64,000 bases of DNA from Streptomyces carminius (GTDB taxonomy: Bacteria; Actinomycetota; Actinomycetes; Streptomycetales; Streptomycetaceae). Both the position numbers and the translations under genes were made by a program. The stretch covers positions 734,877 through 798,876 of the forward strand of contig NZ_PGGW01000069.1 in NCBI RefSeq assembly GCF_002794255.1. The letters run 5' to 3'. Shown here in pieces: positions 15,096 through 23,113 of this stretch (its first letter is position 1; each line of letters begins with the position of its first letter). The notes beneath the pieces were generated by a model. The model was not told the origin of the DNA. It saw only the letters and a list, made by a program, of their open reading frames with translations, and searched no databases.

Positions 15096-16271
15096 CTAGC
15101 GCGTGGCGGACCGTGATCCGCCTACGGCGGACAGGGAAGGCGGCTCATAGTCGTACAGGTATCCCTGCGCCCGTTCGAAGAACGGGAGGAGTACGCGCAT
15201 CTTCGCCGCGTTGACCTGTCGCTTCACGGCACCGGGCCGCTTGCTCTCGCGGGCGTTGTGCCCGTGCTTGAGCAGCTTGTCAATGCGCGGGCGACGTGTC
15301 GCGTCGTAGGCCTTGAGTGCCGCTGGGACGGTCGGGGCGCTGCTCAGCGCCGCCGCGAGTTCCAAAGCGTCCTCGACGCACATCGAGGCGCCGTGTCCGA
15401 CGCCGACAGGGTGGGCGGCGTCGCCGACCAGGACCATGCGCCCGCTGTGCCACGTCCGGACCGGATCGCAGACGTTCAGGTAGCCGGACGCGACTATCGA
15501 TGTCGCGGCTCCGACGACGGCCCTCGGCACTGCCTCCGGGAACAGCTCGGTGACGCGCCGTAGCCATTGCGCGTCGTCGACACCTCGCAGGTCGGGCTTG
15601 ACCGGATCCCCGATCTGAGCCGTCCACCACTGGGTCTTCTCGTCGATGCTGGTGTACACGAAGGCACCGTTGCGCGCGTAGGCGAGGTTCCAGACGCCGG
15701 GCTCCAGGCCCGTCATGGTGGCGATTCCGGCGACCCCGTAGAGCCCCGCGTACTCTGCGCGCGGCGCGGACGAGTCGATCAGCCCGCGCACGGTTGACCA
15801 GACGCCGTCGGCGCCCACGAGCAACTCCGCGGTGTCGCGCCGGCCGGAGGCGAATTCGGCCACCACGCTGTCCGCCGACTCCGTCCCGCCCACCAGGCGT
15901 TCGCCGGTGACGATCCGCGCGCCCGCGTCGAGCGCCGCGCGCCGCAGGATCGCCACGAGCCGTCCGCGCTGGAGCGAGATGCTGCGCATCGAGTCGGCTT
16001 CGCGCCGAAGGCGTGGCACGTCGCCCAGGAGGTGGCCGCCCGCCGTGTAGAACCGCATCCGTTCGATGGGGTATCCGGCCGCCTGTACGTCGCGTAGGCA
16101 GCCCAGCTTCTCCAGCGCGCGCAGGCCGTTGACCGCCAGGCTGAAGTGGGCGCCGACGTCCTCGGGCGGAACGTCGTACGCCTCGTAGACGGTCACGTCG
16201 TGACCGATCTGCTGCAGTGCAAGGGCGATGGCAGGCCCGGCTATCCCGCCACCGATCACGATCGTCCGCAT
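15096..16271 (-). CDS. FAD-dependent monooxygenase (PHBH/aromatic hydroxylase type)
   Basis: A 391-residue flavoprotein. The N-terminal dinucleotide-binding motif GGGIAGPAIALALQQIG is complete, the middle LLVGADGVWSTVR is the DG motif contacting FAD and NADPH, and GDAAHPVGVGHGASMCVEDA is the FAD ribityl-binding motif. Such enzymes hydroxylate small aromatic or polyketide substrates or inactivate drugs such as tetracyclines or rifamycins; the substrate here cannot be told. It is divergent from a TetR gene with a palindromic operator between them, so it is presumably the repressor's target. Codon bias is weaker than in core genes, consistent with acquisition by transfer. Confidence 0.9.
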   Translation of the reverse strand: MRTIVIGGGIAGPAIALALQQIGHDVTVYEAYDVPPEDVGAHFSLAVNGLRALEKLGCLRDVQAAGYPIERMRFYTAGGHLLGDVPRLRREADSMRSISLQRGRLVAILRRAALDAGARIVTGERLVGGTESADSVVAEFASGRRDTAELLVGADGVWSTVRGLIDSSAPRAEYAGLYGVAGIATMTGLEPGVWNLAYARNGAFVYTSIDEKTQWWTAQIGDPVKPDLRGVDDAQWLRRVTELFPEAVPRAVVGAATSIVASGYLNVCDPVRTWHSGRMVLVGDAAHPVGVGHGASMCVEDALELAAALSSAPTVPAALKAYDATRRPRIDKLLKHGHNARESKRPGAVKRQVNAAKMRVLLPFFERAQGYLYDYEPPSLSAVGGSRSATR

Positions 16272-16280
16272 GACGCCTCC

Positions 16281-16311
16281 CTGAATCTGATTTCACTGAA
16301 TATTGATTCAG
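16281..16311. promoter_or_regulatory. TetR-type operator between monooxygenase and tetR
   Basis: CTGAATATTGATTCAG at 16296-16311 is a palindrome with 6-bp arms, and another half-site CTGAATC lies at 16281-16287, itself mirrored by GATTCAG at 16305-16311. The stretch is markedly AT-rich and sits between the divergent starts (16271 and 16364), where it could control both promoters. Confidence 0.7.
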
Positions 16312-16363
16312 CTCAAGTCTGTTCCGATACGCTGGCATCTGTCAACAGCCGATGGAGGACGAC

Positions 16364-17002
16364 ATGACGCAGGCGAGTACCGCCAGTCGAAAAGTCCGGG
16401 CGGCCCAGACTCGTGCCGCGCTGCTGGACGCGGCGCGGGGGCTGTTCAACGATCGCGGCTACCTCAATACGAAGATCACCGATATCACCGCCGCGGCCGG
16501 ACGCTCGACCGGCTCGTTCTACGAGCACTTCGCCGGCAAGGACGAGCTGCTCCAGGCGCTCCTCGCCGAGATGGAGGATGCGATCGACGAGCGCATGGTC
16601 GGCCTGGAGCACCCCCGCGACCACGACCTGACCGATCGCGACCAGCTGCGCGACCACCTCGGTGTCGCGTGGACGGTGATGCGGCAGAACCGCCCGGTCA
16701 CGCTCGCACTGTTTCAGGCGATGGTGGCCGACGACCCCGGCGCGGGCCGGGCCTGGCGCGACCTGCGCGAGCAGACAGGAACCATTCGGGAGCATCTGGA
16801 GTACCTGGTCGAGCGCGGACACCAACTGCCCGGCGATCCCGAGTTCATCGCGGCGGCGATAGGCGCGATGCTCGTCACCCTCAACTACGCTGTGCTCACG
16901 CCCCCCGGCGGCGAAGACGACCAGCGCGTCGTCGACACCCTCACGGATCTGCTGTTGCACGGGCTGGCCGGACCGGCGTCACATTCGGCGGACGAAGCCT
17001 GA
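16364..17002 (+). CDS. TetR-family transcriptional regulator
   Basis: A 212-residue regulator with the HTH segment ITDITAAAGRSTGSFYEHFA followed by GKDELLQALLAEM. The C-terminal domain contains MRQNRPVTLALFQAMVADDP and a final LLLHGLAG helix. ATG at 16364 has GGAGG five bases before it; the in-frame ATG at 16352 overlaps that ribosome site and is rejected. Divergent from the flavin monooxygenase, with the AT-rich palindrome between them, so it most likely represses that gene and itself until an aromatic or antibiotic ligand binds. Part of the glnA2-flanked island. Confidence 0.9.
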   Translation: MTQASTASRKVRAAQTRAALLDAARGLFNDRGYLNTKITDITAAAGRSTGSFYEHFAGKDELLQALLAEMEDAIDERMVGLEHPRDHDLTDRDQLRDHLGVAWTVMRQNRPVTLALFQAMVADDPGAGRAWRDLREQTGTIREHLEYLVERGHQLPGDPEFIAAAIGAMLVTLNYAVLTPPGGEDDQRVVDTLTDLLLHGLAGPASHSADEA

Positions 17003-17051
17003 GGACCACGTGCGTGTCGGTCCCGCGCCGGCCGAGGACGAGACTTTGCTG

Positions 17052-17307
17052 ACGACCAGAATCCGTCTCGCCGCGACGGCAAGGGCCGCCCGCTCGCAGT
17101 CCTGGTGACGCCAGGGCAACATCACGCCGGCATCTGCGCGCGCCCTCTTCCGGAGCGCATCCGTGTCCCTCGCACAGGCAGGGGCCGACCACGCTGCAGG
17201 CCTGACCGGATCATCGCGGACAAGGCCTCCAGTTCTGCGGCTTCCGCACCTACCTGCGCCGACGCGGCACCGGGCACACCATCCCGGAACGGACCGGCCA
17301 GCAGTGA
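17052..17307 (+). pseudogene. IS5-family transposase fragment with frameshifts
   Basis: Reading the plus strand in shifting frames gives TTRIRLAA, then DGKGRPLAVLVTPGQHH, IRVPRTGRGRPRCRPDRIIADKA, and FRTYLRRRGTGHTIPERTGQQ ending at TGA 17305-17307. These are the successive conserved blocks of the C-terminal half of actinomycete IS5-type DDE transposases (TKIHLACDGKGRPL, LVTPGQ, RPDRIIADKAYSS, YLRRRGI.HTIPE). At least two single-base frameshifts and some internal loss are needed, and neither end of an insertion sequence is visible. It is a dead remnant and supports a mobile origin for the island. Confidence 0.75.
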
Positions 17308-17354
17308 CACCGGCACAACCGCGGCGGTCGCGGCGGGCGGCCACCGACGCTCCC

Positions 17355-17485
17355 CAGCCCATGCTCTCCGTCGTCTTCACCGCGGAGTCGGGATCCACTT
17401 CCCCGTCCCCGCAGCTCTCCAGCCACCACACGACGTCGACGAGCAGGCCAGTGAGCGTCGACACAAGCGGGTCCCTGTCAGACAT
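17355..17485 (-). pseudogene. 5' fragment of a Streptomyces hypothetical gene
   Basis: From the ATG at 17485 the minus strand reads MSDRDPLVSTLTGLLVDVVW, then WLESCGDGEVDPDSAVKTTESM, a coherent amphipathic sequence of a kind I recall in actinomycete hypothetical proteins. After about 43 codons it dissolves into arginine-rich noise next to the transposase fragment. I read it as a gene cut by the insertion event. Function unknown. Confidence 0.45.
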
Positions 17486-17789
17486 GCGGGCGATCTGGCC
17501 GAGCCCGGCGCCACCGGACAGGACGGTGGGCGCGGCAGGCATCGTCAGTGGTGCCATCCGGAGTGCGCTGCATCGCCGGACCGAATACCCAGGGGTGGGA
17601 CATGAAGGAGCCCGAACGGTTCGCCCTGCTGCGGATCACCGGTACGGCGGCGGTGTTGTGGTCGAGTTGAACGACTCCTCCGCTCCGGGCATCCCGGACG
17701 TGAAGGGGCAACGCCTGGTCCGCGACGATCTCGTGGCCGGTGTCCTCAACACCTACGTGATCCAGGAGACCTGGCTGGCTGGGCACACG

Positions 17790-17842
17790 TATCGGACGAG
17801 GTCGCCGCCTTCGAGCTGCGCAAGATGCTGCCGGTGCGGTAG
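17790..17842 (+). repeat. Direct repeat 2: detached glnA2 3' end
   Basis: After a one-base gap the sequence encodes DEVAAFELRKMLPVR and a stop at 17840-17842, matching the glnA2 C-terminus (SEVTAFELRKMLPVL). It is not attached to any GS gene. A terminator hairpin follows at 17850-17879, as expected of a genuine gene end. This may be the ancestral chromosomal 3' end displaced by an insertion. Confidence 0.8.
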
Positions 17843-17849
17843 CCGCGAG

Positions 17850-17879
17850 GCCGGCCCGGACCCCCGTTCCCGGGCCGGC
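17850..17879. terminator. Bidirectional terminator
   Basis: GCCGGCCCGG (17850-17859) and CCGGGCCGGC (17870-17879) form a perfect 10-bp stem with a 10-nt loop. It stands between the detached glnA2 end and the convergent discoidin-domain gene that stops at 17891. Confidence 0.75.
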
Positions 17880-17890
17880 GCGGTGCCGGG

Positions 17891-19396
17891 TCAGTCCAGG
17901 TACCGGCCCAGCCGTTCCATGAGGTGGACGGCGTCGTGGAGCCGCCGGGCGGTCTCCCGGAGGTCTCCGGCGAGGAGCTTCTCCGGAGCGCCTTCCTCCC
18001 GTGTGCCGACGACCGTGCCGCGGTAGCCGGTGGGCTCCGCGCCGGCGGCGCGGCGGTAGCCGATGAAGTCCGGGGCGTACGCGGGTGCCTCGCCGCCGTC
18101 GAAGAACTGGACCCGGGAGAGCTGGGTCTCGTAACTCCCGGAGTTCTCGGTGACGCGGAGACGGTAGCGGCGGTACGGCGCGGCACCGGCGACGGGGAAC
18201 GTCCTGGTCTCGAAGCGGCCGGTGAACCGCTCGCCCCGCCGGGAGTCCAGCACCGTCCAGGTGTGGCCGTCGGAGGAGCCCTCCAGGACCCATGCGGACG
18301 GGTCGCGGTCGGGGGCGTCGTTGGCCGTGGTCAGGGCGTAGGCGGCGACGGCGACGGGGGTGCGGAGGGTGAACTCCAGCTCGGGGTCGCCTTCGTGGGC
18401 GAGCCACTTGCCGTACCCCTTCCGCAGCAGGTTGTCCGCCACCTCGCCCGCGGCGTCGAACTCGTCACTGGCCTCGACGCCGGTGACCTCGCCCGTGACG
18501 TCGCGCAGCGCGGCGGGGGCGGGCGCGGTCCGCAGGGTGAGCGAGGCGGTGCCGCCGTGCCAGTCCGTCCAGGTGAGCCGTTCCACGGGGGCCGAGCCGT
18601 CGTCCAGGAGCAGCCGCAGCTCCCCGGCGGCGTGCCAGGCGCCGTTGTGCTCCTCCTCGGTGGTGAAGTGGCGCGCCTGGTCTCCTTCGTCCCCGTCCGG
18701 CAGGGACCCGCGGTCCGCGAGTGTGCCGCGCAGTTCGCCGGTGGTGCCGTCGGCGGCGCGGTAGTGCCCGTGGAAGCCGGACATGTCCGTGCGGAGGGCG
18801 ACGGCGGACTCCGCGCCGTCGGTGGTGCGCCAGGACAACTGTGCGGGTGCCGACCGGTCGCCGTGGTCGAGGTGCAGGAGCAGTCGCGCGGCGGGCTGCC
18901 AGACGGCGGCGCCGGCCGCGCGCCGTTCGGTGTGGAAGACGAGCAGGGCCCGGGGGTCCGTCCGGGCGGTGAGGGTCCGCCGCGCACGGTGGTCCCCGGC
19001 GAGGTCCACGGTGACCGCGCGCAGCCGCAGCAGGCCCTCCGTCTTCTCGGGGCACCGTATCCCCAGGGTGTTCGGGCCGGGGGTCAGCGAGGTGCCCGGC
19101 AGGGTCAGGAGATGCTCCCGCGGCTCGGCCGGGGTGCCGTCCGGGACGGGCACGAACTCCTCCGCCACCGTCTCGCCGTTGAGGTCGATCTCCACGGGGA
19201 CGGCCGGGCCGAGGACCGTGACACCCACCACGGCCTCGGCCGGGGACTCGTCCTCGCCGACCGTGAAGTCGATCTTGAGATGGCCTCCGGCGCCCACCGC
19301 GACGTGGGTGGGGGCGATCGCGCACCGGTGGTGGCGGACCACGGCGTTCGACAGCCCGGCCGGTGCGGTCGAGAAGTCGGCGAGGACCGGTTCCAT
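17891..19396 (-). CDS. Discoidin (F5/8 type C)-domain protein
   Basis: A 501-residue protein without signal peptide. Residues ~1-140 look like a beta-rich module (LKIDFTVGEDESPAEAVVGVTVLG, LLTLPGTSLTPGPNTLGIRCPE). Residues ~307-435 match an F5/8 type C carbohydrate- or surface-binding domain: ASDEFDAAGEVADNLLRKGY, AYALTTANDAPDRDPSAWVL, EGSSDGHTWTVLDSRRGE and YRRYRLRVTENSG. The C-terminal ~60 residues form a helical extension. No glycosidase catalytic motif is evident, so it may bind sugars or peptidoglycan-related polymers. ATG at 19396 has AAGGAAAA upstream. Lack of a signal peptide with a normally extracellular domain is odd. Role unknown. Confidence 0.75.
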   Translation of the reverse strand: MEPVLADFSTAPAGLSNAVVRHHRCAIAPTHVAVGAGGHLKIDFTVGEDESPAEAVVGVTVLGPAVPVEIDLNGETVAEEFVPVPDGTPAEPREHLLTLPGTSLTPGPNTLGIRCPEKTEGLLRLRAVTVDLAGDHRARRTLTARTDPRALLVFHTERRAAGAAVWQPAARLLLHLDHGDRSAPAQLSWRTTDGAESAVALRTDMSGFHGHYRAADGTTGELRGTLADRGSLPDGDEGDQARHFTTEEEHNGAWHAAGELRLLLDDGSAPVERLTWTDWHGGTASLTLRTAPAPAALRDVTGEVTGVEASDEFDAAGEVADNLLRKGYGKWLAHEGDPELEFTLRTPVAVAAYALTTANDAPDRDPSAWVLEGSSDGHTWTVLDSRRGERFTGRFETRTFPVAGAAPYRRYRLRVTENSGSYETQLSRVQFFDGGEAPAYAPDFIGYRRAAGAEPTGYRGTVVGTREEGAPEKLLAGDLRETARRLHDAVHLMERLGRYLD

Positions 19397-19697
19397 GGGG
19401 TTTTCCTTCCGTCGCTTCGGATGTGGCCGGTGCCCGTCGGGGCATCGGTGTTCCGGAAGCTATCGGCCGCCTCCGACAGTCCCGGGCGGCCGGCACCGGG
19501 CGGGGGCCGGGCCCGGACCGGCCGGGTGCTCCGGGGCTGCTCAGGAGCACCCGGCGGGCTGCCCGCCGGGATGTGCGGGCCTGCCCCCGCAGATGTCCCG
19601 GACGGGCAGGAGGGAGGCCGGGAACGGCGCGCCGTGGGAGCCGGCCGTGGCGGTACCCTGCGAGGATCGGGGCTACGGGCGAGGAGGGCGGCACGCG
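19397..19697. other. Intergenic region with overlapping hairpins ahead of glnE
   Basis: Between the divergent discoidin gene and glnE. CCGGGTGCTCC (19522-19532) pairs with GGAGCACCCGG (19544-19554), and CCGGCGGG (19551-19558) pairs with CCCGCCGG (19562-19569). The two stems share 19551-19554, so they compete. They lie 129-176 nt before the glnE start and could be a leader structure or a terminator for upstream transcription. No promoter hexamers stood out. Confidence 0.5.
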
Positions 19698-22600
19698 GTG
19701 GCGCAGGGCGGTCGGCGGGACAGCCGGTTCGGGCGGTTCGTACGGCAGGGGTTCACCGATCCGGCGGCGGCGGGCCGGCTCCTGGACGCCCCCGTCTTCG
19801 ACCGGGTGCGCGACGATCCGGTGCTGCTGGAGGCGCTGGGCGCCACGGCCGACCCCGACCTGGCGCTGCTCTCCCTGGTGCGGCTGGTGGAGGCGCAGCC
19901 GGACGAGGCCGGACAGCAGGCGCTGCTGGGCACCGTGCTGGCGGCCAAACCGCTGCGGGACCGGCTGCTGGGGGTGCTCGGCGCCTCCGAGGCGCTCGGC
20001 GACCATCTGGCGCGGCACCCGGACGACTGGCGGGCGCTCCAGGAGTACGAGGCGTCCGACCTGCACCCGGGCATCGAGGAGTTCGAGGCCGCGCTCGCGC
20101 CCGCGACCGGCCCCGAGGAACTGCGCGTCGCCTACCGCCGGGCCCTGCTCACCATCGCGGCCCGCGACATCTGCGGCACCACCGTCCTGGACCAGACCGC
20201 GGCCGAGCTCGCCGACCTGGCCACCGCCACCCTGCGCGCCGCACTGGCGATCGCCGGGCGCGAGGCGCCCGAGGACGCGGCGCTGTGCCGGCTGGCAGTG
20301 ATCGGGATGGGCAAGTGCGGCGGCCACGAGCTGAACTACGTCTCGGACGTGGACGTCGTCTTCGTCGCCGAGCCGGCCGGCGGCGCGGGGAGCGGGGACG
20401 GCAGCGCCGCGGAGAGCGCGGGACTGCGGGCCGCGACCCGGCTGGCCTCCCGGATGATGCGGCTGTGCTCCGACACCACCGCCGAGGGCACCATCTGGCC
20501 GGTGGACGCCAATCTGCGGCCCGAGGGGCGCAACGGCCCGCTGGTGCGCACTCTGTCCAGCCATCTGGCGTACTACCAGCGCTGGGCCAAGACCTGGGAG
20601 TTCCAGGCGCTGCTCAAGGCCCGTCCGGTGGCCGGGGACGAGGCACTGGGCCGGGAGTACTGCGCGGCCGTCGCGCCCCTGGTGTGGCAGGCCGCCGAGC
20701 GGGAGAACTTCGTCACCGACGTCCAGCAGATGCGCCGCCGGGTGGTGGCCGGGATCCCCGCCGCGCAGCTCGACCGGGAGCTCAAGCTCGGCCCCGGAGG
20801 GCTGCGGGACGTGGAGTTCGCCGTCCAGCTCCTCCAGCTCGTCCACGGGCGCAGCGACGCCTCGCTGCGCAGCCCCACCACCCTGACCGCGCTGGACGAC
20901 CTCGCGGCGGGCGGCTACGTCGGCCGCCGGGACGCCGCCGCCCTCGGCGAGGCGTACCGCTTCCTGCGCACCCTGGAGCACCGTATCCAGCTGCGGAAGC
21001 TGCGCCGCACCCATCTGATGCCGCGGGAGGAGGACGAGCTGCGGCGGCTGGGGCGCTCCCTGGGCCTGCGGCAGGAGCCCGTCGCCGAGCTGACCCGCCT
21101 GTGGAAACGGCACGCCGCGGTGGTGCGGCGGCTGCACGAGAAGATCTTCTACCGGCCGCTGCTGGACGCCGTCGCCCAGCTCGCGCCCGGTGAGATCCGG
21201 CTGCCGGCAACGGCCGCCCGGCAGCGGCTGGAGGCCCTGGGCTACGCCGATCCGGCCGCCGCCCTGCGCCATCTGGAGGCGCTGACCTCCGGGGTGAGCC
21301 GCAAGGCCGCCATCCAGCGCACCCTGCTGCCGGTGCTGCTGGGCTGGTTCGCCGACTCCGCCGACCCCGACGCCGGACTGCTGGGCTTCCGCAAGGTCTC
21401 CGACGCGCTCGGCCAGACGCCCTGGTACCTGCGGCTGCTGCGGGACGAGGGGGCCGCCGCGGAGAACCTGGCGCGGGTGCTGTCCGCCGGGCGGCTCGCC
21501 CCCGACCTGCTGCTGCGCGCCCCCGAGGCCGTCGCGCTGCTGGGCGATCCGGGAGGGCTGCGGCCGCGCGGCCGGACGGCGCTGACCCAGGAGGTGCTGG
21601 CGGCCGTCGGCCGGGCCGACGGTCCCGAGCAGGCCGTCGCGGCGGCCCGCGGCGTGCGGCGCCGTGAGCTGTTCCGTACGGCGGCGGCCGACCTCATCGG
21701 CGCCTACAAGGCGGAGGACGGCGGGGAGCCCGCAGAGGTCGCCGCCGCCGTGGACCGGGTGGGCCAGGCGCTGTCCGATCTCAACGCCGCGACCGTCGCC
21801 GGTGCCCTGCGGGCCGCCGTGGACGCCCGGTGGGGCGAGACGCTGCCCACCCGCTTCGCCGTGATCGGCATGGGCCGCTTCGGCGGCCACGAGTTGAACT
21901 ACGGCTCCGACGCGGACGTGCTGTTCGTCCACGAGCCGCGTGAGGGCGTGGACGAGCGGGAGGCGGGTGATGCCGCGCACGCCGTCGCCAACGAGATGCG
22001 GCGGCTGCTCCAGCTCCCCAGCACCGACCCGCCGCTGGTCGTCGACGCCGATCTGCGGCCGGAGGGCAGGAGCGGCCCCCTGGTGCGCACCCTGGCCTCC
22101 TACGCGGCGTACTACCGCCGCTGGGCGCTGGGGTGGGAGCGGCACGCGCTGCTGCGCGCCGAGCCCGTGGCGGGCGACGCGGACCTGGGCCGCCGCTTCA
22201 CGGAGCTGATCGACCCGCTGCGCTATCCCGCCGGCGGCCTGGCCGAGGACGCGGTACGGGAGATCCGCCGTCTCAAGGCCCGGATGGAGGCCGAGCGGCT
22301 GCCGCGCGGCGCCGACCGCACCACGCACACCAAGCTCGGCCGGGGCGGTCTGTCGGACGTGGAGTGGACGGTGCAGCTGATGCAGCTGTGCCACGGCGCG
22401 GCCGAGCCCGCGCTGCGCACCACGCGCACCCGGCCCGCCCTGGCGGCCGCCCGGAAGGCCGGGCTGATCGAGGACGAGGACGCGGCGGTCCTGGACGAGG
22501 CGTGGCTGCTGGCCACCCGGGTGCGCAACGCCGCGATGCTGGTGCGCGGCCGCCCCGGCGACACCTTTCCCTCCGAGGCGCGCGAGCTGGCCGCCGTCGG

Positions 22601-22712
22601 CCGCTACCTGGGGTACGGGCCGGGGCGCGTGGGGGAGATGCTGGAGGACTACCGCCGCACCACGCGCCGGGCCCGGGCCGTGGTGGACCGGCTGTTCTAC
22701 GGCGTGGACTGA
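19698..22712 (+). CDS. glnE: Bifunctional glutamine synthetase adenylyltransferase/adenylyl-removing enzyme
   Basis: A 1004-residue enzyme that adenylylates and deadenylylates housekeeping GlnA to set its activity to nitrogen status. The two nucleotidyltransferase domains are both intact: the N-terminal one has GMGKCGGHELNYVSDVD with Asp217 and Asp219, the C-terminal one GMGRFGGHELNYGSDAD with Asp738 and Asp740. KLGPGGLRDVEFAVQLLQL and LGRGGLSDVEWTVQLMQL are the paired following motifs. Length is normal. GTG at 19698 has GAGGG upstream. It lies near glnA2 as in other Streptomyces, although GlnA2 lacks the target tyrosine motif; its true substrate gene, glnA, is outside the window. Confidence 0.97.
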   Translation: MAQGGRRDSRFGRFVRQGFTDPAAAGRLLDAPVFDRVRDDPVLLEALGATADPDLALLSLVRLVEAQPDEAGQQALLGTVLAAKPLRDRLLGVLGASEALGDHLARHPDDWRALQEYEASDLHPGIEEFEAALAPATGPEELRVAYRRALLTIAARDICGTTVLDQTAAELADLATATLRAALAIAGREAPEDAALCRLAVIGMGKCGGHELNYVSDVDVVFVAEPAGGAGSGDGSAAESAGLRAATRLASRMMRLCSDTTAEGTIWPVDANLRPEGRNGPLVRTLSSHLAYYQRWAKTWEFQALLKARPVAGDEALGREYCAAVAPLVWQAAERENFVTDVQQMRRRVVAGIPAAQLDRELKLGPGGLRDVEFAVQLLQLVHGRSDASLRSPTTLTALDDLAAGGYVGRRDAAALGEAYRFLRTLEHRIQLRKLRRTHLMPREEDELRRLGRSLGLRQEPVAELTRLWKRHAAVVRRLHEKIFYRPLLDAVAQLAPGEIRLPATAARQRLEALGYADPAAALRHLEALTSGVSRKAAIQRTLLPVLLGWFADSADPDAGLLGFRKVSDALGQTPWYLRLLRDEGAAAENLARVLSAGRLAPDLLLRAPEAVALLGDPGGLRPRGRTALTQEVLAAVGRADGPEQAVAAARGVRRRELFRTAAADLIGAYKAEDGGEPAEVAAAVDRVGQALSDLNAATVAGALRAAVDARWGETLPTRFAVIGMGRFGGHELNYGSDADVLFVHEPREGVDEREAGDAAHAVANEMRRLLQLPSTDPPLVVDADLRPEGRSGPLVRTLASYAAYYRRWALGWERHALLRAEPVAGDADLGRRFTELIDPLRYPAGGLAEDAVREIRRLKARMEAERLPRGADRTTHTKLGRGGLSDVEWTVQLMQLCHGAAEPALRTTRTRPALAAARKAGLIEDEDAAVLDEAWLLATRVRNAAMLVRGRPGDTFPSEARELAAVGRYLGYGPGRVGEMLEDYRRTTRRARAVVDRLFYGVD

Positions 22713-22842
22713 GCCGGTCCGGGAGCGGCACGGGGCGGTGCACGGGGCGGTGATGAACGGCGGACCGCCGAATGTTTTGTCCGGTTTGTTTCGGTTAGGC
22801 GGTAGGGAGCAAGGAGAACCCGAGCACGGCTAGGAGGCCGCC

Positions 22843-23037
22843 ATGGGCAAGCTGGGCGACATGGCCAAGAAGGCCAAGGGCATGGCCAGGAAGCACCCCG
22901 ACAAGGCGGACAAGGGCGTGGAGCGCGCCGAGCGGACGGTCGACGGGCGTACCGGGAACCGGTACGACACCCAGACGGACAAGGCCTCGGACCAGGTGCG
23001 CCGCACCTACGGCGGCGAGGGGGACCAGCCGCGGTGA
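22843..23037 (+). CDS. MT0933-type antitoxin-like small protein
   Basis: A 64-residue, very basic and charged protein, MGKLGDMAKKAKGMARKHPD, then KADKGVERAERTVDGRTGNR and a DKASDQVRRTYGG tail. This is the pattern of the Rv0909/MT0933 antitoxin-like family, common and usually multi-copy in actinomycetes. ATG at 22843 is preceded by AAGGAGAACC and AGGAGG-like sequence. The expected toxin partner (Rv0910-like, SRPBCC-fold) is not next to it, so it may be an orphan or have another role such as a stress or nucleoid-associated protein. An AT-richer promoter region at about 22770-22800 precedes it. Confidence 0.8.
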   Translation: MGKLGDMAKKAKGMARKHPDKADKGVERAERTVDGRTGNRYDTQTDKASDQVRRTYGGEGDQPR

Positions 23038-23049
23038 CGCGGCGGCCGC

Positions 23050-23095
23050 GGGCCGGACGGGGACGGCGCACGTACGCCGGCGCCCCGTCCGGCCC
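23050..23095. terminator. Bidirectional terminator
   Basis: GGGCCGGACGGGG (23050-23062) pairs perfectly with CCCCGTCCGGCCC (23083-23095); the 20-nt loop can itself form a short stem (CGGCG/CGCCG). It separates the antitoxin-like gene from the convergent PAP2-like gene. Confidence 0.85.
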
Positions 23096-23113
23096 GCGTG
23101 CGGGAGGCCCCGG

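Noticed and set aside
14631..16271. The small membrane protein and monooxygenase as one operon
   Set aside because: They are on the same strand but more than 200 bp apart with no coupling; composition between them looks decayed.
17163..18026. A long plus-strand frame through the transposase and truncated-gene region
   Set aside because: It runs across pieces of different origin and into the 3' end of the convergent discoidin gene; the real signals lie in other frames.
18465..22394. A ~1300-codon minus-strand frame opposite glnE
   Set aside because: Shadow of glnE; no start context and composition typical of antisense GC-rich frames.
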